DNA of 64,000 nt from Marinobacterium sedimentorum. GTDB taxonomy: Bacteria; Pseudomonadota; Gammaproteobacteria; Pseudomonadales; Balneatricaceae. How positions within the stretch are numbered: the stretch's first letter is position 1; every line of letters starts with the position of its first letter. The stretch spans positions 310,001 through 374,000 of the forward strand of contig NZ_JALDYX010000002.1 in the NCBI RefSeq assembly GCF_024267675.1, in the 5' to 3' direction. The notes under the pieces were generated by a model. It saw only the letters and a list, made by a program, of their open reading frames with translations. It was not told the origin of the DNA and made no database searches. Below, in pieces: positions 8,836-17,401 of this stretch. The translations under genes and the position numbers were made by a program.

Positions 8836-9987
8836 ATGAAAAATAAAAACATGTTTGTGAAACTGCTACCAGCCGCTGTGGCGCTGCTGGTATCGGGTCA
8901 GACACTGGCCAGCATTACACTCTATGATAACGAGGGGACGACCTTCAGTGCCGACGGCCTGATCAATGTCTTCTATACCCAGAGCAGCGTCGAGGGTGGC
9001 CCAATGGGCGACCGGGATCAGGCTCGGGTGCGCATGGGCTTTCTGCCCAACTGGATTGGCTTCAACATGACGAAGGAGGCGGGCGATCTTAAACTCGGTG
9101 CCCGTTCCTCGTTCTGGGTGACGGTTAACGACACCGATTTAAACCGCGACGCTGAAGGCCTGGGCACCCGCAGCGGCATAGACGTGCGTCAGTTCTACGG
9201 CACTGTGGATGGCGACTTTGGTCAGGTCTTGATCGGCAAGGACTTCGGGCTTTTCAGCCGCACCAATATTCTGTCCGATGAGCTGTTGCTCGGCCACGGG
9301 CAGGTGTCCGATACCCTGGGGCTGGTGGATGGCGGCAACGTGTCCTTCGGTAATATCGGCAGTGGTTATGTCTATCCCTTCCCGGTGGCGCAGATTACCT
9401 ATCGCTCTCCGGTGGCCAGGGGTCTGCAGTTTGCAGGCGGCATCATGGATCCGAGCAAAACCGACGATGCGTCGTCCGAAGAGATGCCACGGTTTGAAAC
9501 CGAGCTGACCTATCAGCGTGATTTCAATGGCGGTTCGTTCAAAACCTGGGTTGGCGGCCTGTATCAGAGTTCGGCTGCCGGCAGCGACAATGTCGATTCC
9601 CGTGGTGTGTCGGGCGGGGTGAACGTCAAGCTTGGTGGCCTGTCGCTCACAGCCTCCGCCGTGGATGGCCAGGGGCTTGGTACAGTGGCCGGATTGAGCA
9701 ACCTGGTGACATCCGAAAACAACGATGTGCAGGGCTATCTGACGCAGGCATCCTACACATTGGGTGCAAACCGCTTTGTTTTGTCCTATGGTGAGAACGA
9801 AAGCAGCAATGATCCGCTGTTGATGGGGACGGATGCCGAATACTCCAATGCCGCCGTTGCCGTATTTCACGATGTCAATGAAAATCTAAAGTTAGTGGCA
9901 GAATTGAATCGTACCGAAGTCGCCGTGGGTGGTTCTGACTTCGAGGATACCGACACCATCGCAGTCGGTGCAGTACTGACCTGGTAA
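8836..9987 (+). CDS. Outer-membrane porin
   Basis: The 383-residue protein has a signal peptide (KLLPAAVALLVSGQTLAS, cleavage before ITLYDNEG). It reads as a general Gram-negative porin: FSADGLINVFY at the first strand, alternating beta strands, FYGTVDGDFGQVLIGKDFGL near the constriction loop and an aromatic C-terminus (AVGAVLTW). The ATG at 8836 (MKNKNMF) is chosen over upstream in-frame codons because AGGGAAACGCA and the signal peptide follow it. Trimeric diffusion pore is the family role; specificity cannot be read. It is monocistronic, with a terminator at 10007-10063. Confidence 0.88.
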   Translation: MKNKNMFVKLLPAAVALLVSGQTLASITLYDNEGTTFSADGLINVFYTQSSVEGGPMGDRDQARVRMGFLPNWIGFNMTKEAGDLKLGARSSFWVTVNDTDLNRDAEGLGTRSGIDVRQFYGTVDGDFGQVLIGKDFGLFSRTNILSDELLLGHGQVSDTLGLVDGGNVSFGNIGSGYVYPFPVAQITYRSPVARGLQFAGGIMDPSKTDDASSEEMPRFETELTYQRDFNGGSFKTWVGGLYQSSAAGSDNVDSRGVSGGVNVKLGGLSLTASAVDGQGLGTVAGLSNLVTSENNDVQGYLTQASYTLGANRFVLSYGENESSNDPLLMGTDAEYSNAAVAVFHDVNENLKLVAELNRTEVAVGGSDFEDTDTIAVGAVLTW

Positions 9988-10006
9988 TACGAACAGGTCG
10001 CGGTGA

Positions 10007-10063
10007 CGCGGTTGTGGATACTGGTTACCCCCTTCTCCAGTATCTGCAGCCGCGTTTTTATTT
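10007..10063 (+). terminator. Rho-independent terminator after the porin gene
   Basis: CGCGGTTGTGGATACTGG (10007-10024) pairs, with a few mismatches, with CCAGTATCTGCAGCCGCG (10037-10054). TTTTTATTT follows. Confidence 0.8.
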
Positions 10064-10075
10064 GCGCTCTAGTCT

Positions 10076-10089
10076 AGTACTTAAGTACT
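10076..10089. promoter_or_regulatory. AGTACTTAAGTACT palindrome upstream of nosP
   Basis: A perfect 14 bp palindrome about 180 bases before nosP. A near-identical copy (AGTACTAAAGTACT) precedes the CXXCW-family gene and a spaced version precedes the binding-protein gene at 21334, so it is a candidate operator of this regulatory locus, perhaps for ErbR. Confidence 0.45.
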
Positions 10090-10268
10090 GTGTAGCCGCC
10101 GGTGCTACCTTGGTTTTAACGTTTAATTAACATTAAATACGATACTAATCAGTAATTTAGGTGGATGTTTGAACGTTGTTCCTAAGTAGTATTTAAGCTG
10201 TGCCCTGCTACCGCCTACAATAGAACCTGACCTCTTTTCTGACGCTGATACTCCCGGGGAGGCTAGCG

Positions 10269-11432
10269 TTGATCCTTGATGACCTCCAGCCACCTGCAAC
10301 GACGGCGGTGAGCTACAGCACCGACCCTGCCACGGCAGCGCGCGAACTGTGCGATAGGCTGCGCAGCCCTAACCTGGGGTTCGTGCTTTTTTTCTGCTCC
10401 GCCGAGTATGATCTCGAAGCCCTGGGCGCTGCACTGCAGACCGGGTTCGCAGGCGTTGGCCTGGCCGGCTGCACCACGGCGGGTGAAATTACCCCCCAGG
10501 GCTACGGTCAGGGCTGCGTAACGGCCATTGGCTTCGATGCCCGCGGCTTTGCCATTGAAGGCCAGCTGGTGAAGCAGATCGGGCGCTTTTCCCTGACAGA
10601 CGCCCAGGCGGTGGTTGAAAGCCTGACGGCGGGCTGTCGTGCCCGCAACCTGGCACCCATAAAGCGCAATACCTTTGTTCTTACCCTTCTCGATGGGCTG
10701 TCGAGTCAGGAGGAACTTTTTCTGGTGGCGCTTAATTCTGCCCTGGGCAGTATTCCCAATTTTGGTGGCTCGGCCGGTGATGACATTCACCTGGCCAATA
10801 CCCATGTGTTCTTCGAGGGCCGTTTTCATACCGATGCCGCCGTGGTTTTAATGTTCAATACCCGCTGCGATTTCGAGGTATTTTCGAGCCACCATATCGA
10901 GCACCCCGGAGAGAAAATGGTGGTAACCGGCGCCGATCCGGACAGCCGTACCGTGACTGAACTCAATGCCGAGCCCGCCGCGCTTGAGTATGCCAGGATG
11001 CTGGGGGTCTCGGTGGCGGAACTCGACTTTCGTGCCTTTGCGCTCAATCCCGTGGCGGTGCGTATCGGTGACGATTACTACGTACGCTCTATTCAGCGAG
11101 TCAATGCGGATCTGAGCATGACGTTTTACTGCGCGGTGGAGAAGGGCATCGTACTCACAACCATGCGCCCGGGCGCCATGCTGGAAAACCTCGATGCCGA
11201 GTTTGCACGCATCGAACAGGCCATAGGCACACCGCGGCTGGTGATTGGCTGCGATTGTTTCCTGCGTCGCCTTGAGTCCGAGTGCACCGGGCTTGATACG
11301 ACCATGTCCGATTACCTGCAGGCGCACCGCGTCATTGGCTTCAACACCTATGGTGAGCAGTTCAACGGCATGCACCTTAACCAGACCTTCACCGGTGTGG
11401 CGATCGGAGGCTATCGTCATGACCTGCGTTGA
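10269..11432 (+). CDS. nosP: FIST-domain sensor protein, NosP-like
   Basis: The 387-residue protein consists of FIST_N (about 30-225, with GVGLAGCTTAGEI and FGGSAGDDIHL) followed by FIST_C (about 235-375, with VIGCDCFLRRLE and NTYGEQFNGMHLNQTFTGVA). NosP of Pseudomonas is a FIST protein encoded beside NahK that binds haem and nitric oxide and inhibits NahK; here the gene also directly precedes a NahK-type kinase. The start is taken as TTG at 10269, spaced eight bases from a strong GGGGAGG, since no ATG or GTG is available in the same position. It is cytoplasmic by the lack of a signal. Haem binding is inferred from the family; no haem motif is readable. Confidence 0.85.
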   Translation: MILDDLQPPATTAVSYSTDPATAARELCDRLRSPNLGFVLFFCSAEYDLEALGAALQTGFAGVGLAGCTTAGEITPQGYGQGCVTAIGFDARGFAIEGQLVKQIGRFSLTDAQAVVESLTAGCRARNLAPIKRNTFVLTLLDGLSSQEELFLVALNSALGSIPNFGGSAGDDIHLANTHVFFEGRFHTDAAVVLMFNTRCDFEVFSSHHIEHPGEKMVVTGADPDSRTVTELNAEPAALEYARMLGVSVAELDFRAFALNPVAVRIGDDYYVRSIQRVNADLSMTFYCAVEKGIVLTTMRPGAMLENLDAEFARIEQAIGTPRLVIGCDCFLRRLESECTGLDTTMSDYLQAHRVIGFNTYGEQFNGMHLNQTFTGVAIGGYRHDLR

Positions 11433-11456
11433 TGCGGTGCTGCGGGCCCGCTGCCC

Positions 11457-14060
11457 ATGAGTGTCTCCGCGCAGCTGCTTGAGCTGCAGGCGCGTATCGC
11501 GGATCTGGAGAAGGACAATGCCAAGCTGCGCAAGATCAATGGCGCCCTGATCGAACGGGTCGAATCCGGTGGTGGTCATCGCGCCGATCCTTACGGCGCC
11601 TTCGAACATTCCGTGGTGCTGGCCGAGCAGGTACGCGAACGTACCGAAGCGCTTAACAGTGCGCTGCTGCAGATCAAGCGCAGCAACCGTGCCCTGACCC
11701 GGGCCAGTGAAGAAGCCGAGATGTCGCAGCAGCGGCTGATCGATGCAATTGAAAGCATATCTGATGCCTTCGTACTCTTTGATCGCGACCGGCGCATTCT
11801 GTTGTCCAACAGTCATTTTCGGGCCTTCTGGGACGGCACCGGAATTCGCATTGAAGACGGCACCACCATTTCAGATCTCAAGCGCCTGGCCCATGAGCAT
11901 GGGCTGATTCTGGAGGAAAGTGGCTCCCAGGCGGGCTCCGGCAGCCCGGTCATGAAACTGGCCAACGGCCACTGGATGCAGGTCAACGAAAAGGTCACCA
12001 GTGACGGTGGCCTGGTGGTGCTCTATACCGACATCACCGAGCTCAAGGCCTTCGAGGAGGCAAAGCGCGAACGGGCGCTGGCACAAAAATCCCGTTTGCT
12101 GCAGAGCCTGGTCGACCACCTCTCCCAGGGCGTTGCACTGGTGAACGGCCAGGGCGAGCTTGAGGTCTGGAATCATCGCTTTATTCAACTGAGCGGCATT
12201 GATCCTGCGCAAGTGCCCCAGCAGCGCCTGTTCACCGAATTGCTGGCCGGAGGTGATGTGTCCGTGCTGGCGCCGATCACGGCGCTGCAATGCACTGATG
12301 GCGTCCTGGCGCTGGAGCAGACTCTGCCCGATGGCCGGGTACTGGAGATTCGCACCCATCCCATGCCCACCGGCGGTTACGTCAATACCTATACCGATAT
12401 TACCGAACGGCATCGTTACGCCGAAACCCTGCGTGAAAGCGAGCAGTGGATCCGTCTGATAACCGACCATGTGCCCGCCCTGATTGGCTATGTGGGCGAG
12501 GACCTGCGCTACCAGTTCAGCAACAAGGTATATGACGAGTGGTATGGCTGGCCGCGGGGCGAGCTGAATGGTCGCCTGATCAGTGAGGTGCAGGGCGAGA
12601 CGCAGTTCCGCAAAATTCGGCCCTATATGGAGCGGGCCCTGGCCGGCGAGAGCGTGACCTTCGAGATCGACGAGAGAAACCTTCACGGTGAAATGCGCTG
12701 CATGCTGAAGTCCTATGTGCCGAACCTGGACAGCAGCGGGCGAGCCGTGGGCATTTTCGTCATGATCCGCGACATTACCGAGCGGCGTCGCACTGCCCAT
12801 GCGCTTGAGCAGGCCTATCAGCACCTTGAGCAGCGAGTGGATGAACGCACCACCGAGCTTAGGGCGCTGAATGACAAGCTGCGCCAGGAGATCCATGAGC
12901 GCGTCGCGATCGAGGCGCGCCTGCGTGAAGCCAAGAAGGAGGCGGAGCAGGCGAACCTGTCCAAGACCAAGTTCCTCGCCGCCGTGAGTCATGATCTGTT
13001 GCAACCGCTCAATGCCGCCCGCCTGTTTACCGGTGCGCTGCAGGAGCAGGACATGGCGGAGCCGGTGTCACGCCTGGTGGGGTCAGTCAACAACTCCCTG
13101 GCCGATGTCGAGAGCCTGCTCAGCACTCTGGTGGATATATCGAAGCTGGACGCTGGCGTGATTACGCCGGATATCAATGCCTTTTGCGTACGTGACCTGC
13201 TGCAGAATATCGCCAATGAATACAGTCAGGTGGCGCGCAAGGAAAATCTGCAGCTGCGCTTTGTCAGCAGTGATGCGGTGATTCGCTCTGACAGCCAGTT
13301 GCTGGCGCGCATACTGCGCAACTTCCTCTCCAATGCAATGCGCTACACCGAGACCGGCCGGATTCTATTTGGCTGCCGTCGGCGCCGCGACAGTCTGCTG
13401 ATCGAGGTGTGGGATACCGGTATCGGCATTGCCGAGGAGAAACTCACCGAGATCTTCCTGGAGTTCAAACGCATTCTGCCCCAGGGCGGTGGTCATCATG
13501 ACAAGGGGCTGGGGCTGGGTCTTGCCATCGTCGACAAGATCTCCCGTATTCTGGGGCATCAGGTGGCTGTCACTTCGGTACCGGGGCGCGGTTCGGTGTT
13601 TTCCGTGGAGGTGCCACTGGGAACCCTGGAGCCCCGCAGTGAGAGCGGGCAGCTCAACCGCGAACCAGCTCAGGCCTGGCTCGACAATGCGCGCCTGTGG
13701 GTGGTGGATAATGATCAGGCTATCTGCGATGGCATGGCCACCCTGATGCAGGGCTGGGGCTGCGAGGTTGTGACCGCCTTGTCGCTGGCGGACCTGGAAC
13801 TCAAGGTGTCGGTGGCGGATGGCCCGGTGGATCTGCTTATCGTGGACTATCACCTGGACAACGACGAAAACGGTATCGATCTGGTGGCCGAGATCAAGCG
13901 TCAGCGCAGCGATGACCTGCCGGTGCTGATGGTCACCGCCAACTACAGTCATGAGCTCAAGCAGCAGATCCGCGATCTGGGCTATCTGCTGATGCACAAG
14001 CCCGTGCGGCCCATGAAGCTCAAGACCACACTCAATCACCTGCTGAACGCGCGTGTCTGA
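11457..14060 (+). CDS. nahK: NahK/ErcS'-type hybrid histidine kinase
   Basis: The 867-residue protein is soluble. It has an N-terminal coiled coil, two PAS-7-like domains (about 90-200 and 210-320), a further PAS (about 330-445), a coiled coil, and HisKA with H512 in the distinctive AAVSHDLLQPLNAARLF motif. An HATPase (NFLSNAMRYTETGRILFG; DTGIGIAEEK; GLGLGLAIV) and a C-terminal receiver with D797 (LLIVDYHLD) follow. This order and the HDLLQPLNAARL signature are those of Pseudomonas NahK (ErcS'), which acts with NosP, feeds HptB in the Gac network and belongs to the ethanol-oxidation regulon. It starts 24 bases after nosP with only a weak ribosome site, which suggests coupling. It is convergent with erbR. 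Confidence 0.9.
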   Translation: MSVSAQLLELQARIADLEKDNAKLRKINGALIERVESGGGHRADPYGAFEHSVVLAEQVRERTEALNSALLQIKRSNRALTRASEEAEMSQQRLIDAIESISDAFVLFDRDRRILLSNSHFRAFWDGTGIRIEDGTTISDLKRLAHEHGLILEESGSQAGSGSPVMKLANGHWMQVNEKVTSDGGLVVLYTDITELKAFEEAKRERALAQKSRLLQSLVDHLSQGVALVNGQGELEVWNHRFIQLSGIDPAQVPQQRLFTELLAGGDVSVLAPITALQCTDGVLALEQTLPDGRVLEIRTHPMPTGGYVNTYTDITERHRYAETLRESEQWIRLITDHVPALIGYVGEDLRYQFSNKVYDEWYGWPRGELNGRLISEVQGETQFRKIRPYMERALAGESVTFEIDERNLHGEMRCMLKSYVPNLDSSGRAVGIFVMIRDITERRRTAHALEQAYQHLEQRVDERTTELRALNDKLRQEIHERVAIEARLREAKKEAEQANLSKTKFLAAVSHDLLQPLNAARLFTGALQEQDMAEPVSRLVGSVNNSLADVESLLSTLVDISKLDAGVITPDINAFCVRDLLQNIANEYSQVARKENLQLRFVSSDAVIRSDSQLLARILRNFLSNAMRYTETGRILFGCRRRRDSLLIEVWDTGIGIAEEKLTEIFLEFKRILPQGGGHHDKGLGLGLAIVDKISRILGHQVAVTSVPGRGSVFSVEVPLGTLEPRSESGQLNREPAQAWLDNARLWVVDNDQAICDGMATLMQGWGCEVVTALSLADLELKVSVADGPVDLLIVDYHLDNDENGIDLVAEIKRQRSDDLPVLMVTANYSHELKQQIRDLGYLLMHKPVRPMKLKTTLNHLLNARV

Positions 14061-14167
14061 ATGTCTTGGTGCCGTGCGTCTTTAACCTTGCATGAAGCGC
14101 GGTGTAAGGAGGGTAACGCCTGAATGAACAACTGGCGTAAGGCTGGATGAAGGGCTGAAATAGAGTC

Positions 14168-14191
14168 CTGCGCTGCGGCAGAGCAGCGCAG
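14168..14191. other. Hairpin between convergent nahK and erbR
   Basis: CTGCGCTGC and GCAGCGCAG form a perfect 9 bp stem with a six-base loop. No T-run follows on either strand, so it may be a weak or Rho-assisted bidirectional terminator. Confidence 0.4.
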
Positions 14192-14235
14192 CGGCTTGAA
14201 GGTGTCATCCGGATTTGTGAGCGGCAGGTGCTTTT

Positions 14236-14901
14236 TTAACGGCGCAGGTATTGGGCGAAGTCGATATTGCCGGCCGAGAGCACGGCCTGGATGCGGTTAT
14301 GCACACCGAGCTTGCGCAGTATTGCCGAGACATGAGCCTTTACGGTGGTTTCGGCGATATGGAGGTTGTAGGCAATCTGCTTGTTGGACTCCCCCGTAGC
14401 CATGCGCTCGAGTACGAGCAGCTGACGGCGGGTCAGGGAGGACAGCAACTCCACCGGGATACGGCTTTCGTCATTACGGTTGCGGCGGCTTTCGGGCTTG
14501 CTGGCCCGGATGATGTCGGAGGGTAGATAGACGTTGCCATCGAGAATCTGTTGCAGTGCTTCGGTCATCTGTTCGCGCGGCGATGATTTGGTAATGAAGC
14601 CCACGGCGCCGTAGGTGATGGCCTGCAGCACTATCTGCTTGTCCTCTTCGGCGGAAACGATTACCACCGGGACTGTGGGGGCTTCATTGCGCAGTGTAAT
14701 CAGACCGTTCAGGCCGTGCATGCCCGGCATGTTCAGATCCAGCAGGATAAGATCCAGATCGTCCTGCTCCAGTGTCAGTGCCAGCGCGCTATCAAGGCTC
14801 TCGGTTTCGATGGTTTCGCACCCCGGCAGGCTGGTGCGGATGACGTTGGTAATAGCTTCACGGAATAGCGGGTGATCATCTGCAATCAGTATCTTGTACA
14901 C
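14236..14901 (-). CDS. erbR: LuxR/NarL-family response regulator, ErbR/AgmR-like
   Basis: The 221-residue protein has an N-terminal receiver (D8, D9, phosphoacceptor D55, K in [10 protein letters not shown]). A C-terminal LuxR-type helix-turn-helix follows at about 152-210 ([20 protein letters not shown] then [20 protein letters not shown]). Together with nosP-nahK and the downstream PQQ-associated genes it matches ErbR (AgmR), the regulator required for expression of PQQ-dependent alcohol oxidation in pseudomonads. Its kinase could be NahK-related or encoded elsewhere. The AGTACT palindromes nearby are candidate targets (inference). Confidence 0.85.
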   Translation of the reverse strand: MYKILIADDHPLFREAITNVIRTSLPGCETIETESLDSALALTLEQDDLDLILLDLNMPGMHGLNGLITLRNEAPTVPVVIVSAEEDKQIVLQAITYGAVGFITKSSPREQMTEALQQILDGNVYLPSDIIRASKPESRRNRNDESRIPVELLSSLTRRQLLVLERMATGESNKQIAYNLHIAETTVKAHVSAILRKLGVHNRIQAVLSAGNIDFAQYLRR

Positions 14902-15024
14902 GAGGTCTCTCCGTTATAGTTATTATCCGACAGTGCGGTTGTGGCCGCGGGTACTAGGCGCCGGTGACCGTTGCTATTAATTCTGCGTTCGCATTGGGCC
15001 ATAGTTTCCAGAGAAAACTCAATG

Positions 15025-15044
15025 ATGAAGCATCTCTGCTTCAT
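15025..15044. other. Hairpin downstream of the CXXCW-family gene
   Basis: ATGAAGCA and TGCTTCAT form an 8 bp stem with loop TCTC, about 95 bases past the stop of the minus-strand gene. It has no T-run, so any terminator role is weak. The rest of 14902-15137 shows nothing further. Confidence 0.3.
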
Positions 15045-15137
15045 GGCGTAACCTGCTGGCTCAATAGCCCTATCTTAACCCCTGCCCGGCGGCTTGGCTC
15101 GGTTAGTCTGGGTGTTGTTACGTGCTGGCCGTCGCTG

Positions 15138-15719
15138 TTAATGGGCGTCAGTCAGTGGAACCGGCACGGCAGGCTCCACCGGTAGCTGCGCATCCTGCCA
15201 GCCATCGCTGCCCTCGGGGTACCAGTAGAGCCTAGTATAACCCCAGCTGGCGGCGCGTTTTGTCGCATTCCAGGACATCCAGCAGTCGGCCCGGCAGTAG
15301 AACACCAGCGGCCTTGTGTTGTCCTTGTCCCGAAGCGTCGCCAGCTGAACGCGAAAATAGTCTTCCCAGCGGGATTCAAGTACGCCCTTGCCGACATTGG
15401 GCAGCCAGTAGCTGCCGGGGATCTGCAGGCGGACTTCCTGCTCGATAAAGACACCAGTGCGCCACTGGAGCGCCTGTACATTCAGCAGCGCTGTATCGGG
15501 ACGCTGTTGCAACAGCAGCTGCAGTGCGGCGGTATCGAGGGTGCGGGCCTGGTCGATAGCCGCCGGTGTCGGGCTGCGATACCGGGCAATGCGGTAGCCA
15601 TCGGCGGAAAACAGTGTTGCGTCATTTCCGGCGGTTTCGCTTTGCGCCGCCGACAATGGCAACGACAGCGCCATGGACAGACAGAGAATAGAGTGCAGGG
15701 TGCAGCTTTTTATATTCAT
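15138..15719 (-). CDS. PQQ-dependent catabolism-associated CXXCW-motif protein
   Basis: The 193-residue exported protein has a signal peptide (SILCLSMALSLPLSAAQS). A rhodanese-like fold follows, with the hallmark VFYCRADCWMSWNATKRA (about 145-162) and WYPEGSDGW near the end. The family (TIGR03865 type) is always found in loci for PQQ-dependent alcohol oxidation; its role is unknown, perhaps thiol chemistry in the periplasm. As I read it, three residues separate the two cysteines before the Trp. The gene is separate from the downstream cluster but shares the upstream AGTACTAAAGTACT palindrome type. Confidence 0.85.
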   Translation of the reverse strand: MNIKSCTLHSILCLSMALSLPLSAAQSETAGNDATLFSADGYRIARYRSPTPAAIDQARTLDTAALQLLLQQRPDTALLNVQALQWRTGVFIEQEVRLQIPGSYWLPNVGKGVLESRWEDYFRVQLATLRDKDNTRPLVFYCRADCWMSWNATKRAASWGYTRLYWYPEGSDGWQDAQLPVEPAVPVPLTDAH

Positions 15720-15777
15720 GCCCTAATTAGAACGCGCCTTCCAGGCAGGAAAAATTCTACCATGGCGCCTAATACCC

Positions 15778-15791
15778 AGTACTAAAGTACT
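15778..15791. promoter_or_regulatory. AGTACTAAAGTACT near-palindrome upstream of CXXCW gene
   Basis: Two AGTACT half-sites separated by AA, about 60 bases upstream of the minus-strand CXXCW-family gene, which is a position suited to an activator. Compare 10076-10089 and 21419-21438. Confidence 0.45.
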
Positions 15792-15814
15792 GCTTTTGGC
15801 GAAAGGGCGCAGCC

Positions 15815-16183
15815 TCAAAGGCGCTGACTGTTGCTTAGTCTGCGCATCACCTGCCAGTGATAGCAGCGGGAAAGCAATGGCCTGATGAGCGGCAGGCCAA
15901 TCAGCCAGGCCAGGGGCTTGAGCCGCGGCACCCGGCGCATCAGCAGGATGTAAGCATCCAGTTCACTGTGAATGCGACCTTGTGCATCCTGCACGTGAAG
16001 CTCGGTGAGTGCCTTGTATGGGTCTATGCCAAGGCGGCGCAGTTCCGTCTCACGGCCGCTGATGTCGAACCAGCAGATGGCATCGGCGCCTGTGCCTGCC
16101 AGCTTCTCATAGCGCGCACGGTCACGCCGGCAGCGGGGGCAGGCGCCATCGTAGTAGACCGTGATGGGGTGGAGAGCATTCAT
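15815..16183 (-). CDS. DCC-family thiol-disulfide oxidoreductase-like protein (DUF393)
   Basis: The 122-residue protein begins ITVYYDGACPRCRRDRARYE, the DCC family signature with a CxxC-like pair. It continues with the typical ALTELHVQDAQGRIHSELDA and a C-terminal LARLIGLPLIRPLL-like hydrophobic helix. DUF393 proteins are predicted thioredoxin-fold oxidoreductases of unknown substrate. It has no signal peptide, though the C-terminal half is partly hydrophobic. It is divergent from the gene at 16304. Confidence 0.85.
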   Translation of the reverse strand: MNALHPITVYYDGACPRCRRDRARYEKLAGTGADAICWFDISGRETELRRLGIDPYKALTELHVQDAQGRIHSELDAYILLMRRVPRLKPLAWLIGLPLIRPLLSRCYHWQVMRRLSNSQRL

Positions 16184-16303
16184 GAGGGTTCTGGATTCTG
16201 CTGCTGGTATCTGTAACCTTAGACAAGGCTCCTGGATTCAGGTGCACTAGAAGGTTATTGATGCGGATAATGGCTATCGCCTCGGCATGCAGGGAGAGAT
16301 AGT

Positions 16304-16891
16304 ATGGCTGCAAAAAAACTGCTGGGGCTGCTGGCGCTGGGCGTGATGGCCGTGATGTTTTTCCCCGACGGCGAACGCACCCAGAGCGAGGGGGTGCTGG
16401 TTGAACAGTTGCCGCGTCAGGCGCCGGTCAGCCGTGCCCCCTTTGATCATGAAGGCTATCGTATCGACGCGCTGGCCGAGTTCGAGATAGACGCACGGGT
16501 GCTGGGCAAGGAGCGCTACTGGCTGGATCGGGAATCGGATCTGTCTAAATATGATCTGGCGCTGGGCTGGGGGGTGATGTCCGACAGCCGGGTGCTGGAG
16601 CGTATCGACATTCGCCAGTCGGGGCGCTGGTATCGCTGGCGTACCGAACAGTTCCCGGTGCCACGTCAGCAGATCGAACAAAACAGTGCCAACATGCACA
16701 TGGTGCCGGCCGACAGCTATGTGGAGCGGCAGATCGCGTCCGTCAAAACCGGCGATCTGGTGCGTATCAGCGGTTACCTGATCCGGGCGACCGGCGCCGA
16801 TGGCTGGCGCTGGCAGAGTTCCCTTACCCGGGATGATGTCGGCCGCGGGGCCTGCGAGGTTATTTACGTTGAATCCATCGAAATACTCTAA
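16304..16891 (+). CDS. Conserved hypothetical protein with N-terminal membrane anchor
   Basis: The 195-residue protein has one hydrophobic N-terminal helix (KLLGLLALGVMAVMFF) that could be an uncleaved anchor or signal. A soluble part follows, rich in Trp and Arg (YWLDRESDLSKYDLALGWGV; GRWYRWRTEQFPVP; NSANMHMVPAD). It ends in an OB-like stretch (VKTGDLVRISGYLIRA ... CEVIYVESIEIL). I recognise the pattern as a conserved proteobacterial protein without assigned function. GGGAGAG precedes the ATG, and the MmcQ-like gene follows after 27 bases, so the two are probably cotranscribed. Confidence 0.75.
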   Translation: MAAKKLLGLLALGVMAVMFFPDGERTQSEGVLVEQLPRQAPVSRAPFDHEGYRIDALAEFEIDARVLGKERYWLDRESDLSKYDLALGWGVMSDSRVLERIDIRQSGRWYRWRTEQFPVPRQQIEQNSANMHMVPADSYVERQIASVKTGDLVRISGYLIRATGADGWRWQSSLTRDDVGRGACEVIYVESIEIL

Positions 16892-16918
16892 CCGCCCCTG
16901 AAACAAGGAATTCTGCCT

Positions 16919-17299
16919 ATGGACGCTCAGCACACGCGGGACTATCTGCTTGGCAAGCCCGAAGCCTGGGAAGACTATCCCTTTGGCCCTGGTCCTGCGG
17001 TGTTCAAGATACGGCAGAAAATGTTCGCGTTGCTGATCACCGACAAGAATGGGGCGCGCCTGAACCTCAAATGCGATCCGGTGCAGGCGCAGATGTTGCG
17101 GGATCTGTTCGAGGCGGTAAGGCCCGGCTATCACATGAACAAGCGCCACTGGAACACGGTGCTGCTGGATGGCTCGCTGCCGGACGGTGAAGTGCAGCGC
17201 ATGATTGACCATTCCTACGGCCTGGTGGTGCTTGGTCTGAAGGTGGTGGAGCGCAAGGCGCTGGAACTGGCCTGGGGGGTGGAGGAATTATACCGTTAA
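16919..17299 (+). CDS. MmcQ/YjbR-family protein
   Basis: The 126-residue protein shows the YjbR fold signatures: LLGKPEAWEDYPFGPGPAVF, KMFALLITDKNGARLNLKCD and PGYHMNKRHWNTV. It has full family length. The fold resembles CyaY, and members are DNA-binding-like or of unknown role. The ATG at 16919 is preceded by AAGGAA. It follows the anchored hypothetical protein in the same direction and is convergent with the ABC permease gene. Confidence 0.92.
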   Translation: MDAQHTRDYLLGKPEAWEDYPFGPGPAVFKIRQKMFALLITDKNGARLNLKCDPVQAQMLRDLFEAVRPGYHMNKRHWNTVLLDGSLPDGEVQRMIDHSYGLVVLGLKVVERKALELAWGVEELYR

Positions 17300-17345
17300 C
17301 TTCGGAAAGCTTTTGCGACATTAAATTCTTATACCGTTATCATAT

Positions 17346-17401
17346 TCACCTTTCACCTTTCACCTTTCACCTTTCACCTTTCACCTTTCACCTTTCACCT
17401 T
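17346..17401. repeat. Heptanucleotide tandem repeat, 8 x TCACCTT
   Basis: Eight perfect, uninterrupted copies of TCACCTT fill 17346-17401. The array overlaps the 3' end of the minus-strand ABC permease gene: its last codons (KVKGER) and its stop are made of the repeat read as AAGGTGA. Confidence 0.97.

Noticed and set aside
9139..9870. 243-codon minus-strand open frame across the porin
   Set aside because: Antisense to a clear porin gene, composition typical of a reverse-frame shadow, no ribosome site or family signature.
11871..13004. 377-codon minus-strand frame inside nahK
   Set aside because: Shadow of the PAS-kinase coding sequence.
16274..17212. 312-codon minus-strand frame over the genes at 16304 and 16919
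   Set aside because: Covers two well-supported plus-strand genes and has a His/Gln-rich shadow composition.
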